A stretch of DNA of 29,186 nucleotides from a bacterium Ga0077546 (GCA_001464165.1 LNEX01000261.1:1-29186), one strand, 5' to 3'; positions 9,190 to 16,421 are shown, counted from the first letter of the stretch. The notes: a model not told the origin generated them from the sequence alone. A program made the numbers and translations.

Positions 9190-10317
9190 CTAATCCCGCG
9201 ATAGGTCCTTGATACTATAGGCAGTGCTTTTTGTCTGGCCTATTCTCTCTAAGAGTTCGAGTTTTTCTAAATGCTTAAGGTCTCGATTGGCTGTATCGGC
9301 CGAGCAGTTTGCTGAATTCTTGTATCTCGCAGTGTTTAGTCGTTCGCCAAATTCACCATTCAAGTACTTCAGCATGATTTTTTGCTGCCTCTCATTAAGT
9401 TCTAGCTTCTCCATTCGTCGTAGCACTCTGGCCTTTCTAATAACAGCCTGTAGGGCTGATTGAGCCCACTGGAGGGAATGGCATAAGCAATCAAGAAACC
9501 ATTCAAGCCACTCTGTAATGTCGAGAGTTCCTTTCTGAGTCTTTTCAAGAATTATGTAATATTGTTTTTGATCAGACTTAATCTGAGCGGACATGCTGTA
9601 AAAGCGCTGGTCAACTCCATCGGCTCGTGCCATTGCAAGATCCGCGATAGCTCTCGCGATTCGGCCATTGCCATCGTCGAAAGGGTGAATGGTCACGAAA
9701 AAAAGATGGGCAATTCCTGCTTTTAGGACTGGGTGCAAGGAGTTTGATGATTCAAACCAAGTTATGAATTTTTCCATCTCATCTGGCAATCGATTTGATT
9801 CGGGTGCTTCGAAGTGAACTTCTTGTTTGTTGAATGGACTGGAAACTACCTGCATAGGTCCGTCTCTCCATTGGCCAATAGTAATTTTGCCAAAGTTGCT
9901 GTAACCAGTGGGAAATAACAAGGCATGCCAGCTATAGAGTCGTTCTGCCGTTAATGGTTCTTTCCATCTATGCGCTGCGTCCAGAACAACATTGACGATT
10001 CCGTCAACATTTCTATTAGGTTGACCCTGCGCTAAGCGCAGCCCGCCAGCGTTCAATCCTAGTTTAGTCGCAATCGAAGATCTCACTTGATCGCTGTTAA
10101 GCTTTTCGCCCTCAATATCGCTTGTTTTGACCACTTCTTGAGTGAGCATCTCGAGGGCGGCTTCGTCCCGTAACGAACTTCCAACCTCATCGAAGCAAGA
10201 GTGCCTTAGATCATCAAACAGTTCTTTTTGAAGGCGGGTTACTTCCGCTAGGAGAGGTTTGAGACGATTTTCGTCCCAGTGAAAATTCGGCCACTCTGTC
10301 AGTTCATGGATGTACAC
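9190..10317 (-). CDS. Fic-domain protein (AMPylase-type) with C-terminal winged helix
   Basis: Fic proteins transfer AMP or another nucleotide moiety from a nucleotide to a Ser/Thr/Tyr of a target protein. This 375-residue protein has the complete active-site loop HPFDDGNGR at residues 211-219. Upstream is the self-inhibitory helix motif (S/T)xxxE(G/N) as T65-SDI-E69-G70, so it belongs to the class with an intramolecular N-terminal inhibitor. The N-terminal 60 residues resemble the DUF4172 domain that often precedes Fic. The last 75 residues look like a winged helix (NSANCSADTANRDLKHLEKL), so it may also bind DNA. The GTG start at 10317 is supported by GAAGGA five bases upstream. It is divergent from a ribbon-helix-helix gene across a repeat-rich region; a 28-bp palindrome lies just before its ribosome binding site. 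It could be a toxin, a regulator or both. Confidence 0.92.
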   Translation of the reverse strand: MYIHELTEWPNFHWDENRLKPLLAEVTRLQKELFDDLRHSCFDEVGSSLRDEAALEMLTQEVVKTSDIEGEKLNSDQVRSSIATKLGLNAGGLRLAQGQPNRNVDGIVNVVLDAAHRWKEPLTAERLYSWHALLFPTGYSNFGKITIGQWRDGPMQVVSSPFNKQEVHFEAPESNRLPDEMEKFITWFESSNSLHPVLKAGIAHLFFVTIHPFDDGNGRIARAIADLAMARADGVDQRFYSMSAQIKSDQKQYYIILEKTQKGTLDITEWLEWFLDCLCHSLQWAQSALQAVIRKARVLRRMEKLELNERQQKIMLKYLNGEFGERLNTARYKNSANCSADTANRDLKHLEKLELLERIGQTKSTAYSIKDLSRD

Positions 10318-10334
10318 TATAATCCTTCAAATTG

Positions 10335-10362
10335 TGCGGCGAATTATCCAATTTACGCCGCA
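10335..10362. repeat. 28-bp palindrome, copy 1, in the fic leader
   Basis: TGCGGCG (10335-10341) and CGCCGCA (10356-10362) flank a 14-bp AT-rich spacer that itself carries AATT...AATTT. It ends 18 bp from the fic start codon. In the fic mRNA it would form a hairpin immediately before the GAAGGA ribosome binding site. It shares 23 of 28 positions with copy 2 at 10527. It is a plausible operator or RNA control hairpin. Confidence 0.85.
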
Positions 10363-10369
10363 TGAAACG

Positions 10370-10389
10370 ACTTATCCTACTATAGTGTA
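10370..10389. promoter_or_regulatory. Shared element ACTTATCCTA next to a TATAGTGTA arm (candidate fic promoter/operator)
   Basis: ACTTATCCTA (10370-10379) occurs inverted as TAGGATAAGT at 10636-10645, on the -10 region of the opposite gene. The adjoining TATAGTGTA (10381-10389) is an exact inverted repeat of TACACTATA at 10313-10321, which covers the fic start codon. Read on the minus strand, TATAGT here is a possible fic -10, but I find no good -35 at correct spacing. Confidence 0.45.
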
Positions 10390-10489
10390 TCTTGTGTGTG
10401 TGCGCTGTAACCATATCATACGGCTTAATACATCAATTTAGTGGGATAGTATCAATGCTATTTTTACTGCTGTTCTTTGATGGTAAAAT

Positions 10490-10524
10490 ACCTTCAAAAT
10501 ACTGCGATGGTCGCTATTGAAGGT
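10490..10524. repeat. Inverted repeat ACCTTCAA...TTGAAGGT
   Basis: Perfect 8-bp arms at 10490-10497 and 10517-10524 with a 19-bp spacer, lying just before palindrome copy 2. The core heptamer CCTTCAA also occurs at 10324-10330 (over the fic ribosome binding site) and at 10683-10689 (inside the RHH gene). Confidence 0.7.
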
Positions 10525-10526
10525 TT

Positions 10527-10554
10527 TGCGGCGAATTCAATAATTTGCGCCGCA
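10527..10554. repeat. 28-bp palindrome, copy 2
   Basis: TGCGGCG (10527-10533) and CGCCGCA (10548-10554), with the same arms and length as copy 1 and the same orientation of the AT-rich spacer. After both copies, at the same offset of 35 bp, comes a related 14-mer (ACTTATCCTACTAT at 10370-10383; ACTAATTCTACTAT at 10562-10575). The true repeat unit is therefore about 49 bp, with copies 192 bp apart. Confidence 0.85.
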
Positions 10555-10610
10555 GATTATTACTAATTCTACTATTGCTTGTTTTATGTTTGATTGCTGT
10601 ATTAATTCCA

Positions 10611-10639
10611 TTGACATGAGTTCATCAAAATAGTATAGG
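10611..10639 (+). promoter_or_regulatory. Promoter of the RHH gene
   Basis: A perfect -35 TTGACA (10611-10616) and TATAGG (10634-10639) are separated by exactly 17 bp. Transcription should start near 10646, leaving only about 13 nt before the ATG at 10659. The inverted TAGGATAAGT element overlaps the -10, so a protein bound there would block the promoter. Confidence 0.7.
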
Positions 10640-10658
10640 ATAAGTAGTGCTATAAATA

Positions 10659-11321
10659 ATGCGGAAAAGTGGTAGCAAAATGCCTTCAAAAAATGTCGAC
10701 GGGCGAGTTGATGAAAAGAGCAAAAACCTGACGCTACGGCTGCCAGACGAATTTCATAGACAATTGGCAGCCCAGGCATCTCGCCAAGGTTTAACGCTTA
10801 ACGGCCTCCTTGTCGGCATCGTAAATCGACACTTATTGGAGTCTGGGTATGCCCCTGGTGTTATTAAGTCTCTTTCTGGGCGGCTCTTTGAAATACATTT
10901 TGAGCCAATCTCTGATATTTACGATGACTATTTTTGCGGACGCTTCGACATATTTGAAAATCATCCGCTCTATAACAAGCGGCGCGCGCACTATATTATT
11001 GGCGTTTCTCGCTCTTTGATCGGGCATGCGGATCCTTATGATGTGGTCAAAGATATAGGTCTTGGGCTGCTCAATTCTTATAACCGACGAGGGCTGGAGA
11101 TAGACCAAATTGCCTGGCAGCGCGGCCCTAAGGATCCTTCTTCTCCAAGTCCTACCATGAAGGATAACTGGCGCTATATTGGGTCATCGACTACCAAGAA
11201 CATATCCGAGTACCTTGTTTCTCTGGCGCGAAACCATTGGAAGGATGAACTTCTTGTCGCAACTGGGCAAAGCCAAGATATTCGGTGCAATTTGAGGACA
11301 GAGACTGATCTCTATCAATAG
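10659..11321 (+). CDS. Ribbon-helix-helix DNA-binding protein with uncharacterised C-terminal domain
   Basis: 220 residues. Residues about 20-60 (KNLTLRLPDEFHRQLAAQ, followed by SRQGLTLNGLLVGIVNRHL) match the ribbon-helix-helix fold of Arc/HicB/MetJ-type antitoxins and repressors: a short beta strand then two helices. The remaining 150 residues, including YDDYFCGRFDIFENHPLYNKRRAHYIIG and a WQRGPKDPSSPSP segment, match no family I recognise. It is probably an autorepressor of its own promoter and of the divergent fic gene. ATG 10659 follows the promoter closely without a Shine-Dalgarno; a second in-frame ATG at 10680 would also keep the whole RHH domain. The C-terminal domain may sense a ligand or bind the Fic protein (inference). 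Confidence 0.75.
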   Translation: MRKSGSKMPSKNVDGRVDEKSKNLTLRLPDEFHRQLAAQASRQGLTLNGLLVGIVNRHLLESGYAPGVIKSLSGRLFEIHFEPISDIYDDYFCGRFDIFENHPLYNKRRAHYIIGVSRSLIGHADPYDVVKDIGLGLLNSYNRRGLEIDQIAWQRGPKDPSSPSPTMKDNWRYIGSSTTKNISEYLVSLARNHWKDELLVATGQSQDIRCNLRTETDLYQ

Positions 11322-11470
11322 CTTTGTTTCTTTGCGAACAGGCGCCATTTAGAATTGAATTGGCAGCTCATGTCTTTACTGCTTGCTCACTTAATTTTCA
11401 AACTATCTTTGAAGCTGTGTGGTATCACAATTGTCGAAGACTCAGAAAGACTGTTGAGAAGAGCTTATGT

Positions 11471-12436
11471 CTACTGGCTAGAGGTGTAGCCCAGTCTTTT
11501 CGCTTGCTCAAGATAAGCTGCAGCCTCCGCAGTGAGGCCTTGAGCGGCACTGCACTGACTAAGACCGACATAAGCAGCTGCACAAGATTCATCGCGATCG
11601 ACTACTACTGAAAAATCAGCTTTTGCCTTCGTATAATCGTGCAAGCCTTGAAACGCAAGTGCGCGAACTAAGAGTGAGTCCTTGCCGCGTGTGACGGTGC
11701 CTGGATATTCCTGATTGCGCGCTATCAGATCGCTGCTTACATTGATTGCATCCTGAAATCTGCCGCACTTTTGACAAGCGTTGGCAAACACAAAAAGCAG
11801 GTTTTGATCCTTTGTTCTGGAGATAACCGCTATTTCCAGTTCCTTCGCGGCTTCAGAGAAGTTACCCTTCTCCGCTTGCTCCATGCCACGATATATGGCT
11901 GCCTCAACCGGATTTGCCTTCTCCCATTCAGGAGTGCGACGACTTGCCTGGGCGCGCAATTGCCTATCTCGTTCGGACAGAGATTCATATGCGCTTAAGG
12001 CCAAACCGTAAACAACGGGCTCGCTGTAACCGAACGGTGCCATCATTTGCCAGTACTGAGGAGACTTTTGAGCTGGCGCAGCCAGAGCGGCCTGTACAAA
12101 CTCTTCTGGCGGCTTATAGGAGTGCACTTGGATGTAGTGAATAATCATCTCTGGCGCAACATATAGGCAACCATTGGCACCAGGTATCCAAAGGTTTTTG
12201 ACTCCTGTCGCTTTACACTCAGTTGAACCATTCAATTTAAATTCGCAGTCATGATACCCCCTAAGTCTCAATGGCTGGAATGGATTGGCGCACTGTTCCT
12301 GCAACTTGGCTATTAGCTCTGGCGATACTGGGCCTGTGTCGAAAGGAAAAAGGGGATTTAGCCAGCCAACCGCGCGCACATGCGAACCTTCTTCAACCAT
12401 GCAACTCGTGGAGAGATCGAGATAATGGGTCATCAT
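11471..12436 (-). CDS. DUF7919-like protein with TPR C-terminus
   Basis: 321 residues. The N-terminal 120 residues (THYLDLSTSCMVEEG, VGWLNPLFPFDTGPVSPELI, RGYHDCEF, IPGANGCLYVAPEMIIHYI) resemble the small uncharacterised domain I associate with DUF7919, otherwise a short stand-alone cytoplasmic protein. No function is known for it. Residues about 180-310 form three to four TPR helical pairs (AAIYRGMEQAEKGNFSEAAKEL; DSLLVRALAFQGLHDYTKAK; AAAYVGLSQCSAAQGLTAEA), suggesting a scaffold role. There is no signal peptide or membrane segment. Two adjacent ATGs (12436, 12433) can start it; the second gives the more family-like MTHYLDLS. No clear Shine-Dalgarno is seen. Nothing in the neighbourhood points to a pathway. 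Confidence 0.75.
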   Translation of the reverse strand: MMTHYLDLSTSCMVEEGSHVRAVGWLNPLFPFDTGPVSPELIAKLQEQCANPFQPLRLRGYHDCEFKLNGSTECKATGVKNLWIPGANGCLYVAPEMIIHYIQVHSYKPPEEFVQAALAAPAQKSPQYWQMMAPFGYSEPVVYGLALSAYESLSERDRQLRAQASRRTPEWEKANPVEAAIYRGMEQAEKGNFSEAAKELEIAVISRTKDQNLLFVFANACQKCGRFQDAINVSSDLIARNQEYPGTVTRGKDSLLVRALAFQGLHDYTKAKADFSVVVDRDESCAAAYVGLSQCSAAQGLTAEAAAYLEQAKRLGYTSSQ

Positions 12437-12820
12437 TTGATTCTATGTTTGTGGTTAATCGAAAAACGGTATCATCATAGAACAGTCTCTAACTCTGCGC
12501 TACTGTGCCACTGAGAACCATCTGCTAATGATGGCAGCCAAGAGCAAGGACAAGAAGGACTGTTACAATCAACCAAATGCTCGAAACCATTATTAAGCAT
12601 GTCGTGTCAACCATCCCTGCTGCAGAAATGTTTGTCTGCATGGATTACTTCATACGACCACTTAAAGAGAAAGGAACGAGATTTCTGATTTTCGGTACTA
12701 TTAATCGTTAGTGGCATCAGTGGTGGCATAATATCCTCTCATTTCTAACCTCTAAAGCTCCGAAAGTACCGGCAATCGTGGTTGTTTTTCGACTAGCCTG
12801 ACAGGCCCGGGTATCAGCAT
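12437..12820. other. Intergenic region with one short open frame
   Basis: This 384-bp stretch lies upstream of the DUF/TPR gene and downstream of the glycine-rich gene. The only coding hint is a 44-codon plus-strand frame, ATG 12577 to TAG 12711 (begins MLETIIKHVVSTIPAAEMF, ends FLIFGTINR). It has no ribosome binding site at proper spacing. It may be a small gene, a gene remnant or chance. No strong terminator is visible. Confidence 0.35.
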
Positions 12821-13696
12821 CTATTGCGCCCGAGCCGGACCGGTCGGAGCCAGTAGCTCTGCTTCGGACCGCAAGGGTTTGAATGGGGCGCTGCTGGCAA
12901 CGTCCAACTGGACTTGTTCGGACCGATCGCGCGGGGCTGGTTTGGTCTGGTTGGTGCCGCTACCTAAATTCTTGAAATCTGTTCTAGCTAGGGCGGCGGA
13001 AGTTAGCTCCATAGTTGCACCTAGGGCAGCACCTTTTGCTGATGCTATACCAAGACCACTCATGGTTACCGGCTCACCATTTAGAGCTTTGTCAACTGCT
13101 TCGTGTGAAGCTCCTGCGAGACCTCCTGCAGCGCTTCCTCTCAAGGCACTTTGGAGTAGGGACTGTTTATACAAGCCGGTGGCATACATGCCAACTCTTC
13201 CTGCTTCAAAGGTTGACATGAAGGCTGCCATTGAAAGACCGCTCTTTATCCTTTCACTGCCGAGATCTGCTCCCTCGGAAGGTTGCATTATTCCACCATA
13301 GATGGCTCCTGTACCTCCACCTTTAGCGAAGCTCCCCATTAGAGACTGACTTTTGGGCAGGAACCTGTAAATAGTTAGCATTTGAGCGCCTGTTCCCAGC
13401 AGATCGCCAGCAATATAAGCGCCTTGTGCCAACTTTGAAGAAGTGTCAGCCACTTTTGCGACATTTGCCTCTGTATAGTTGTTATTTGTGGCAACCTGAG
13501 ATACGCCGTTGTAGCTCCTCTCAACAGAATGCACCAAACCGTTGGCAAAGGCTGCCAAAGGATTTGACACCACGTTGTCAGATTTAGCTGCACCATAGTC
13601 GCCCCTTGAATCTGCAAGTAGTCTTTCGGCAGCAGCGCTTTCGAGTCGTGGTGCGATGGAGCGTGCGTCGACTTCTTTGAAACCATTTTCACTCAT
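12821..13696 (-). CDS. Hypothetical glycine/alanine-rich protein
   Basis: 291 residues from ATG 13696, chosen because GGGAG lies nine bases upstream; an upstream GTG at 13783 lacks any such signal. Family not recognised. The N-terminal part is polar (MSENGFKEVDARSIAPRLES). The middle, residues about 85-240, is a series of weakly hydrophobic Gly/Ala-rich helices (AQGAYIAGDLLGTGAQML, GGGTGAIYGGIM, SALRGSAAGGLAGASHEAV, GLGIASAKGAALGATMELTSAALA). These resemble glycine-zipper or pore-like segments rather than full transmembrane helices. The C-terminus is Pro/Ser-rich and disordered. There is no signal peptide. It may be a membrane-associating or self-assembling protein. A consensus minus-strand TATAAT at 14241-14236 would give its mRNA a leader of about 530 nt. 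Confidence 0.65.
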   Translation of the reverse strand: MSENGFKEVDARSIAPRLESAAAERLLADSRGDYGAAKSDNVVSNPLAAFANGLVHSVERSYNGVSQVATNNNYTEANVAKVADTSSKLAQGAYIAGDLLGTGAQMLTIYRFLPKSQSLMGSFAKGGGTGAIYGGIMQPSEGADLGSERIKSGLSMAAFMSTFEAGRVGMYATGLYKQSLLQSALRGSAAGGLAGASHEAVDKALNGEPVTMSGLGIASAKGAALGATMELTSAALARTDFKNLGSGTNQTKPAPRDRSEQVQLDVASSAPFKPLRSEAELLAPTGPARAQ

Positions 13697-14248
13697 TGAG
13701 GGTATCTCCCGTGGGGTTGCGTTTATAGATGAGGTGTCTGCCTCTTTGCATGATGAGTTTCGCTTAATCAGAGTAAGAAACACGTAAGGAGAATGAATTT
13801 GCTTTTCTATCTGCTGGGCAGGCTCATTTTGCCTGTGCCACTACCGACGGGGTAGATACCTTTTTTCATGGGGTGCCCGTTTGTGTATTCAATGACTTCG
13901 CCCAGGTGTCGTTGGCCCAGAATTCAGAACAGCCCGCCCTTCCGTATTCAGGCAGGGGTAGAACATACAGACCAAGCGGTCGGGTTTGCCCTAGACATAC
14001 ATTTTTCTCCGGCCCAGCATGCTTGGTTTTAGACAGTTGCCCGGGCGGATGCCGCGCATGAAAGAACTGAGAGTCTGGGCCAGTCGTTGAACAATAGTGT
14101 CGTGACCTTAGGCCAGTCTATCTTTGTCGAGCTTCTCCTTGGCTTTTTTGACTTGCTTTATTTCGTCACTGTTTGCTGTTCTGCATGAGCTGCTGCGGTT
14201 GGCTAAAAACACTTGCGAAAGCGCATGAATTGGGTATTATAAATGAGT
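13697..14248. other. Gene-free, GC-richer structured region; candidate non-coding RNA or long leader
   Basis: No convincing protein gene is present in this 550-bp stretch. It contains many short self-complementary pieces: CTACC/GGTAG near 13848, GACC-AAGC-GGTC near 13970, GCGG-ATG-CCGC near 14050, and GGCCAGTC twice (about 14075 and 14112). It ends in a strong plus-strand terminator although no plus-strand gene lies upstream for almost 3 kb. Open frames on both strands (plus 13873-14061; minus about 78 codons ending near 13866) lack ribosome binding sites and look like by-products of stop-poor RNA-like sequence. I could not match it to RNase P RNA, tmRNA, SRP RNA or rRNA by their conserved cores; 6S RNA cannot be excluded. 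Confidence 0.4.
14236..14241 (-). promoter_or_regulatory. Perfect minus-strand -10 box TATAAT
   Basis: TATAAT on the minus strand, with CTTGCG 17 bp upstream as a modest -35. It faces the gene-free region and the glycine-rich gene beyond it. The -35 would lie inside the stem-loop of the plus-strand terminator at 14249-14277. Confidence 0.45.
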
Positions 14249-14277
14249 AACCCCTCGGCGCAAGCCGGGGGTTTTTT
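14249..14277 (+). terminator. Intrinsic terminator with GNRA loop
   Basis: AACCCCTCGGC, loop GCAA, then GCCGGGGGTT and a run of six T. The stem has nine to eleven pairs with one T-G wobble. It is clearly oriented for plus-strand transcripts, since the reverse strand has no U tract. Its transcript must originate in the gene-free region before it. Confidence 0.9.
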
Positions 14278-14322
14278 AGTTTCTGCACCATTTAGGTCAA
14301 CCCTAAACAGCCTGACAGTCTC

Positions 14323-14362
14323 TTGCGAAAATAGGTTAGCCTTCCTAATAGTTAGCTATACT
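14323..14362 (+). promoter_or_regulatory. Promoter region of the marR-RND operon with AATAG(G)TTAGC repeats
   Basis: TTGCGA (14323-14328), a 17-bp gap, then TAATAG (14346-14351) forms a reasonable promoter; TATACT at 14357-14362 is an alternative -10. AATAGGTTAGC (14330-14340) and AATAGTTAGC (14347-14356) are direct repeats lying over the spacer and -10. They are candidate binding sites for the MarR-family protein encoded next. Confidence 0.55.
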
Positions 14363-14423
14363 AAGAATAGTGGTATTTAATTCTAAGTAGATTCAGCTAG
14401 ATCAGATTTGCACTGGAGGGCTC

Positions 14424-14915
14424 GTGAAAGCAGCAGACACAAGACCGGCAAGCGATACACGAGATAAAACCGACAGAAATAGTGTGGTTGCTGCCAAGGT
14501 TATGGAAACCGTCCCGTACATCATGTACTACATTCGCAGCCATGTTCTGCGCCAGGTCGAGACTCCCGCATCATTGCCCCAGCTGCGGGTTATGGCTTTT
14601 ATTAAAAATTGTCCGGGCTCCGGTTTGAGCCGTTTGGCCGAGTCTTTGGGCGTCGCCAATGCCACAGCCTCTACCATGGTCGATCGCCTTGTCAAAGCGG
14701 GCATGGTGGTCCGTACTAACGACCCGACCAGTCGCCGCAATGTCATCCTCAGTCTCACGCCAGCCGGTGAAGAGCACCTGCTTGGCAGTCGTTCTGTGGC
14801 CATCGAAGAGCTATCGCGGGTGCTGGCTCAGCTACCCTCTGACAAATTGGCTGGCATAGAAGATTCGCTTGTCTTGCTCAAAGATGCTTTCACTGAAGCG
14901 AACGCTAAGATATAG
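14424..14915 (+). CDS. MarR-family transcriptional regulator
   Basis: 163 residues. Winged-helix dimeric repressor of the MarR type, the usual local regulator of efflux operons; ligand binding releases it from DNA. The core runs from LPQLRVMAFIKN through RLAESLGVANATASTMVDRLVKAG (recognition helix, about residues 75-95) to the wing VVRTNDPTSRRNVILSLTPAG and the C-terminal dimer helix. The GTG start has GGAGGG five bases upstream, the best ribosome binding site in the window. It is the first gene of an operon with the adaptor (14-bp gap) and two RND permeases, so it most likely represses its own operon in response to a pump substrate (inference from context). Confidence 0.92.
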   Translation: MKAADTRPASDTRDKTDRNSVVAAKVMETVPYIMYYIRSHVLRQVETPASLPQLRVMAFIKNCPGSGLSRLAESLGVANATASTMVDRLVKAGMVVRTNDPTSRRNVILSLTPAGEEHLLGSRSVAIEELSRVLAQLPSDKLAGIEDSLVLLKDAFTEANAKI

Positions 14916-14929
14916 CATTAAGGGAAGAG

Positions 14930-16417
14930 ATGAAAGAAGAATTGGATACCAGCACCAAACACGATAAGCCCTACCCGAAGGTGGGAGGGGAGTTTGAGCC
15001 GTCGACTGCTGCTGTTGCAACTAATTCAGCTAACTCGAAGAAGTCGAACAGAGCGGTTCTGGTGAGTCTAATTGTTTTGCTATTAGTTGGTAGCGCGGCC
15101 ACTGTTTATAGCAAAGAAGGTGCTTCTGGCCCTAGTGCTCAGGGGCAAGCTGGGCGAGACAGCAAGGCTGGTGAAAATAGCAAAGGTGGCCCGGGTGGTA
15201 AGGGCGGCAAAGACAAAATCGTGCCGGTTTTGGTAGCCACTTCTGGTGAGCGTGCCCTGCCTATAGAACTGCGTAGTATTGGTAATGTGGCGCCATTCTC
15301 GGTGGTAAATATTACGCCTCAGGTTGGTGGCCAGCTGCTGAAAGTGCATTTCACCCAAGGCGATTTCGTTAAGAAAGGCCAGCTGCTGTTTCAGATTGAC
15401 CCGCGCTCTTATCAAGCATCGCTGGCACAGGCTGAGGGCAATGTTGCTCGGGATAAAGCGCAAATTGAGGCCGCTCAAGCAAATTTAGCTCGCGACGAGA
15501 CGATGATTGGTCAAGCTTACGCTAATCTGCGTAAAGACAAGGCCCAAGCTAAGTATACAGATGTGCAGGTGGCCCGCTACGCAGAACTGGTGCGCGAAGG
15601 CGCTGTTTCTAAAGAACAAAGCGATCAAATTATCACTAGTGCTGCTCAGGCTCAAGCTACTATCGATGCCGATATGAAGATGGTAGAGAATGCTCAAGCT
15701 GTTACTCGCGGAGATAGAGCTGCCATTGAGACTGCCCGGGGAAATCTTGGTGCTGATCAAGGTCTAGCTGATCAGGCTCGCCTGCAGCTAAGCTGGACCA
15801 AAATTTATTCACCACTTGATGGTCGCACCGGCAGTCTCAATGTCTATGAAGGCAATGTGGTATCACCTAATTCGACAACGCCGCTGGTTACCATTGCTCA
15901 AGTGAATCCTATTTATGTTAACGTCACCGTGCCTGAACAGTACCTCAACGACTTGCGTCGTTCTCAGGCTAATGGCACTTTGAAGATAAAGGCATTGGTC
16001 GAAGGCCGCAAAGCTGAAGCGGTTAAAGGCCATATTTCTTTCATGGAAAATACAGTCAACACAAACACTGGCACAATTTTATTGCGTGCTAGTTTCGATA
16101 ATGCTGGACATAAACTCTTTCCTGGTCAGTTTGTTGATGTCGTAATTTCTATGCCACCTGCTGGTAAATCGGTGGTGGTTCCAGCCCGGGCGGTACAGAC
16201 TACTCAGCAAGGAAATTCTGTTTATGTCCTTAAGCCCGACAATACAGTTGACTTAGTTAAGGTAAAGCTTGGTCAGAGTTCTGGTGAACTCATTGCTGTT
16301 TTGGATGGTCTCAAGGTCGGTCAAACTGTTGTTACTGATGGTCAGCTGCAGCTCAGTCCGGGCTCTAAAGTCAAGGTGCAACGCGACACTCAGGCCGTTG
16401 ACGTTATAGGCAAATAA
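14930..16417 (+). CDS. RND efflux periplasmic adaptor (membrane fusion protein), MdtA-like
   Basis: 495 residues. It links the inner-membrane RND permease to an outer-membrane channel. Residues about 42-60 (AVLVSLIVLLLVGSAATVY) are an N-terminal membrane anchor, followed by a Gly/Lys/Ser-rich linker to about 96 (GENSKGGPGGKGGKDK). Then come the first lipoyl half (ITPQVGGQLLKVHFTQGDFVKKGQLLFQIDPRSYQ), a long helical hairpin rich in AQAxxxxDKAQ repeats, the second lipoyl half (TKIYSPLDGRTGSLNVYEGNVV), and beta-barrel and membrane-proximal domains (FPGQFVDVVISM, VVVPARAVQ). The start has AGGGAAGAG upstream. The anchor takes the place of the lipoprotein signal found in AcrA. The permease gene follows after 4 bp. 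No TolC-like channel gene is in the window. Confidence 0.95.
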   Translation: MKEELDTSTKHDKPYPKVGGEFEPSTAAVATNSANSKKSNRAVLVSLIVLLLVGSAATVYSKEGASGPSAQGQAGRDSKAGENSKGGPGGKGGKDKIVPVLVATSGERALPIELRSIGNVAPFSVVNITPQVGGQLLKVHFTQGDFVKKGQLLFQIDPRSYQASLAQAEGNVARDKAQIEAAQANLARDETMIGQAYANLRKDKAQAKYTDVQVARYAELVREGAVSKEQSDQIITSAAQAQATIDADMKMVENAQAVTRGDRAAIETARGNLGADQGLADQARLQLSWTKIYSPLDGRTGSLNVYEGNVVSPNSTTPLVTIAQVNPIYVNVTVPEQYLNDLRRSQANGTLKIKALVEGRKAEAVKGHISFMENTVNTNTGTILLRASFDNAGHKLFPGQFVDVVISMPPAGKSVVVPARAVQTTQQGNSVYVLKPDNTVDLVKVKLGQSSGELIAVLDGLKVGQTVVTDGQLQLSPGSKVKVQRDTQAVDVIGK

Positions 16418-16421
16418 ACTG

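Noticed and set aside
10384..10526. A lost antitoxin gene between the two 49-bp repeats
   Set aside because: The interval has only a 19-codon frame and no gene-like composition.
13866..14100. Minus-strand open frame of about 78 codons and an overlapping 62-codon plus-strand frame
   Set aside because: The minus frame has no start codon, neither has a ribosome binding site, and both strands are open at once in a GC-rich structured stretch. A non-coding explanation fits better.
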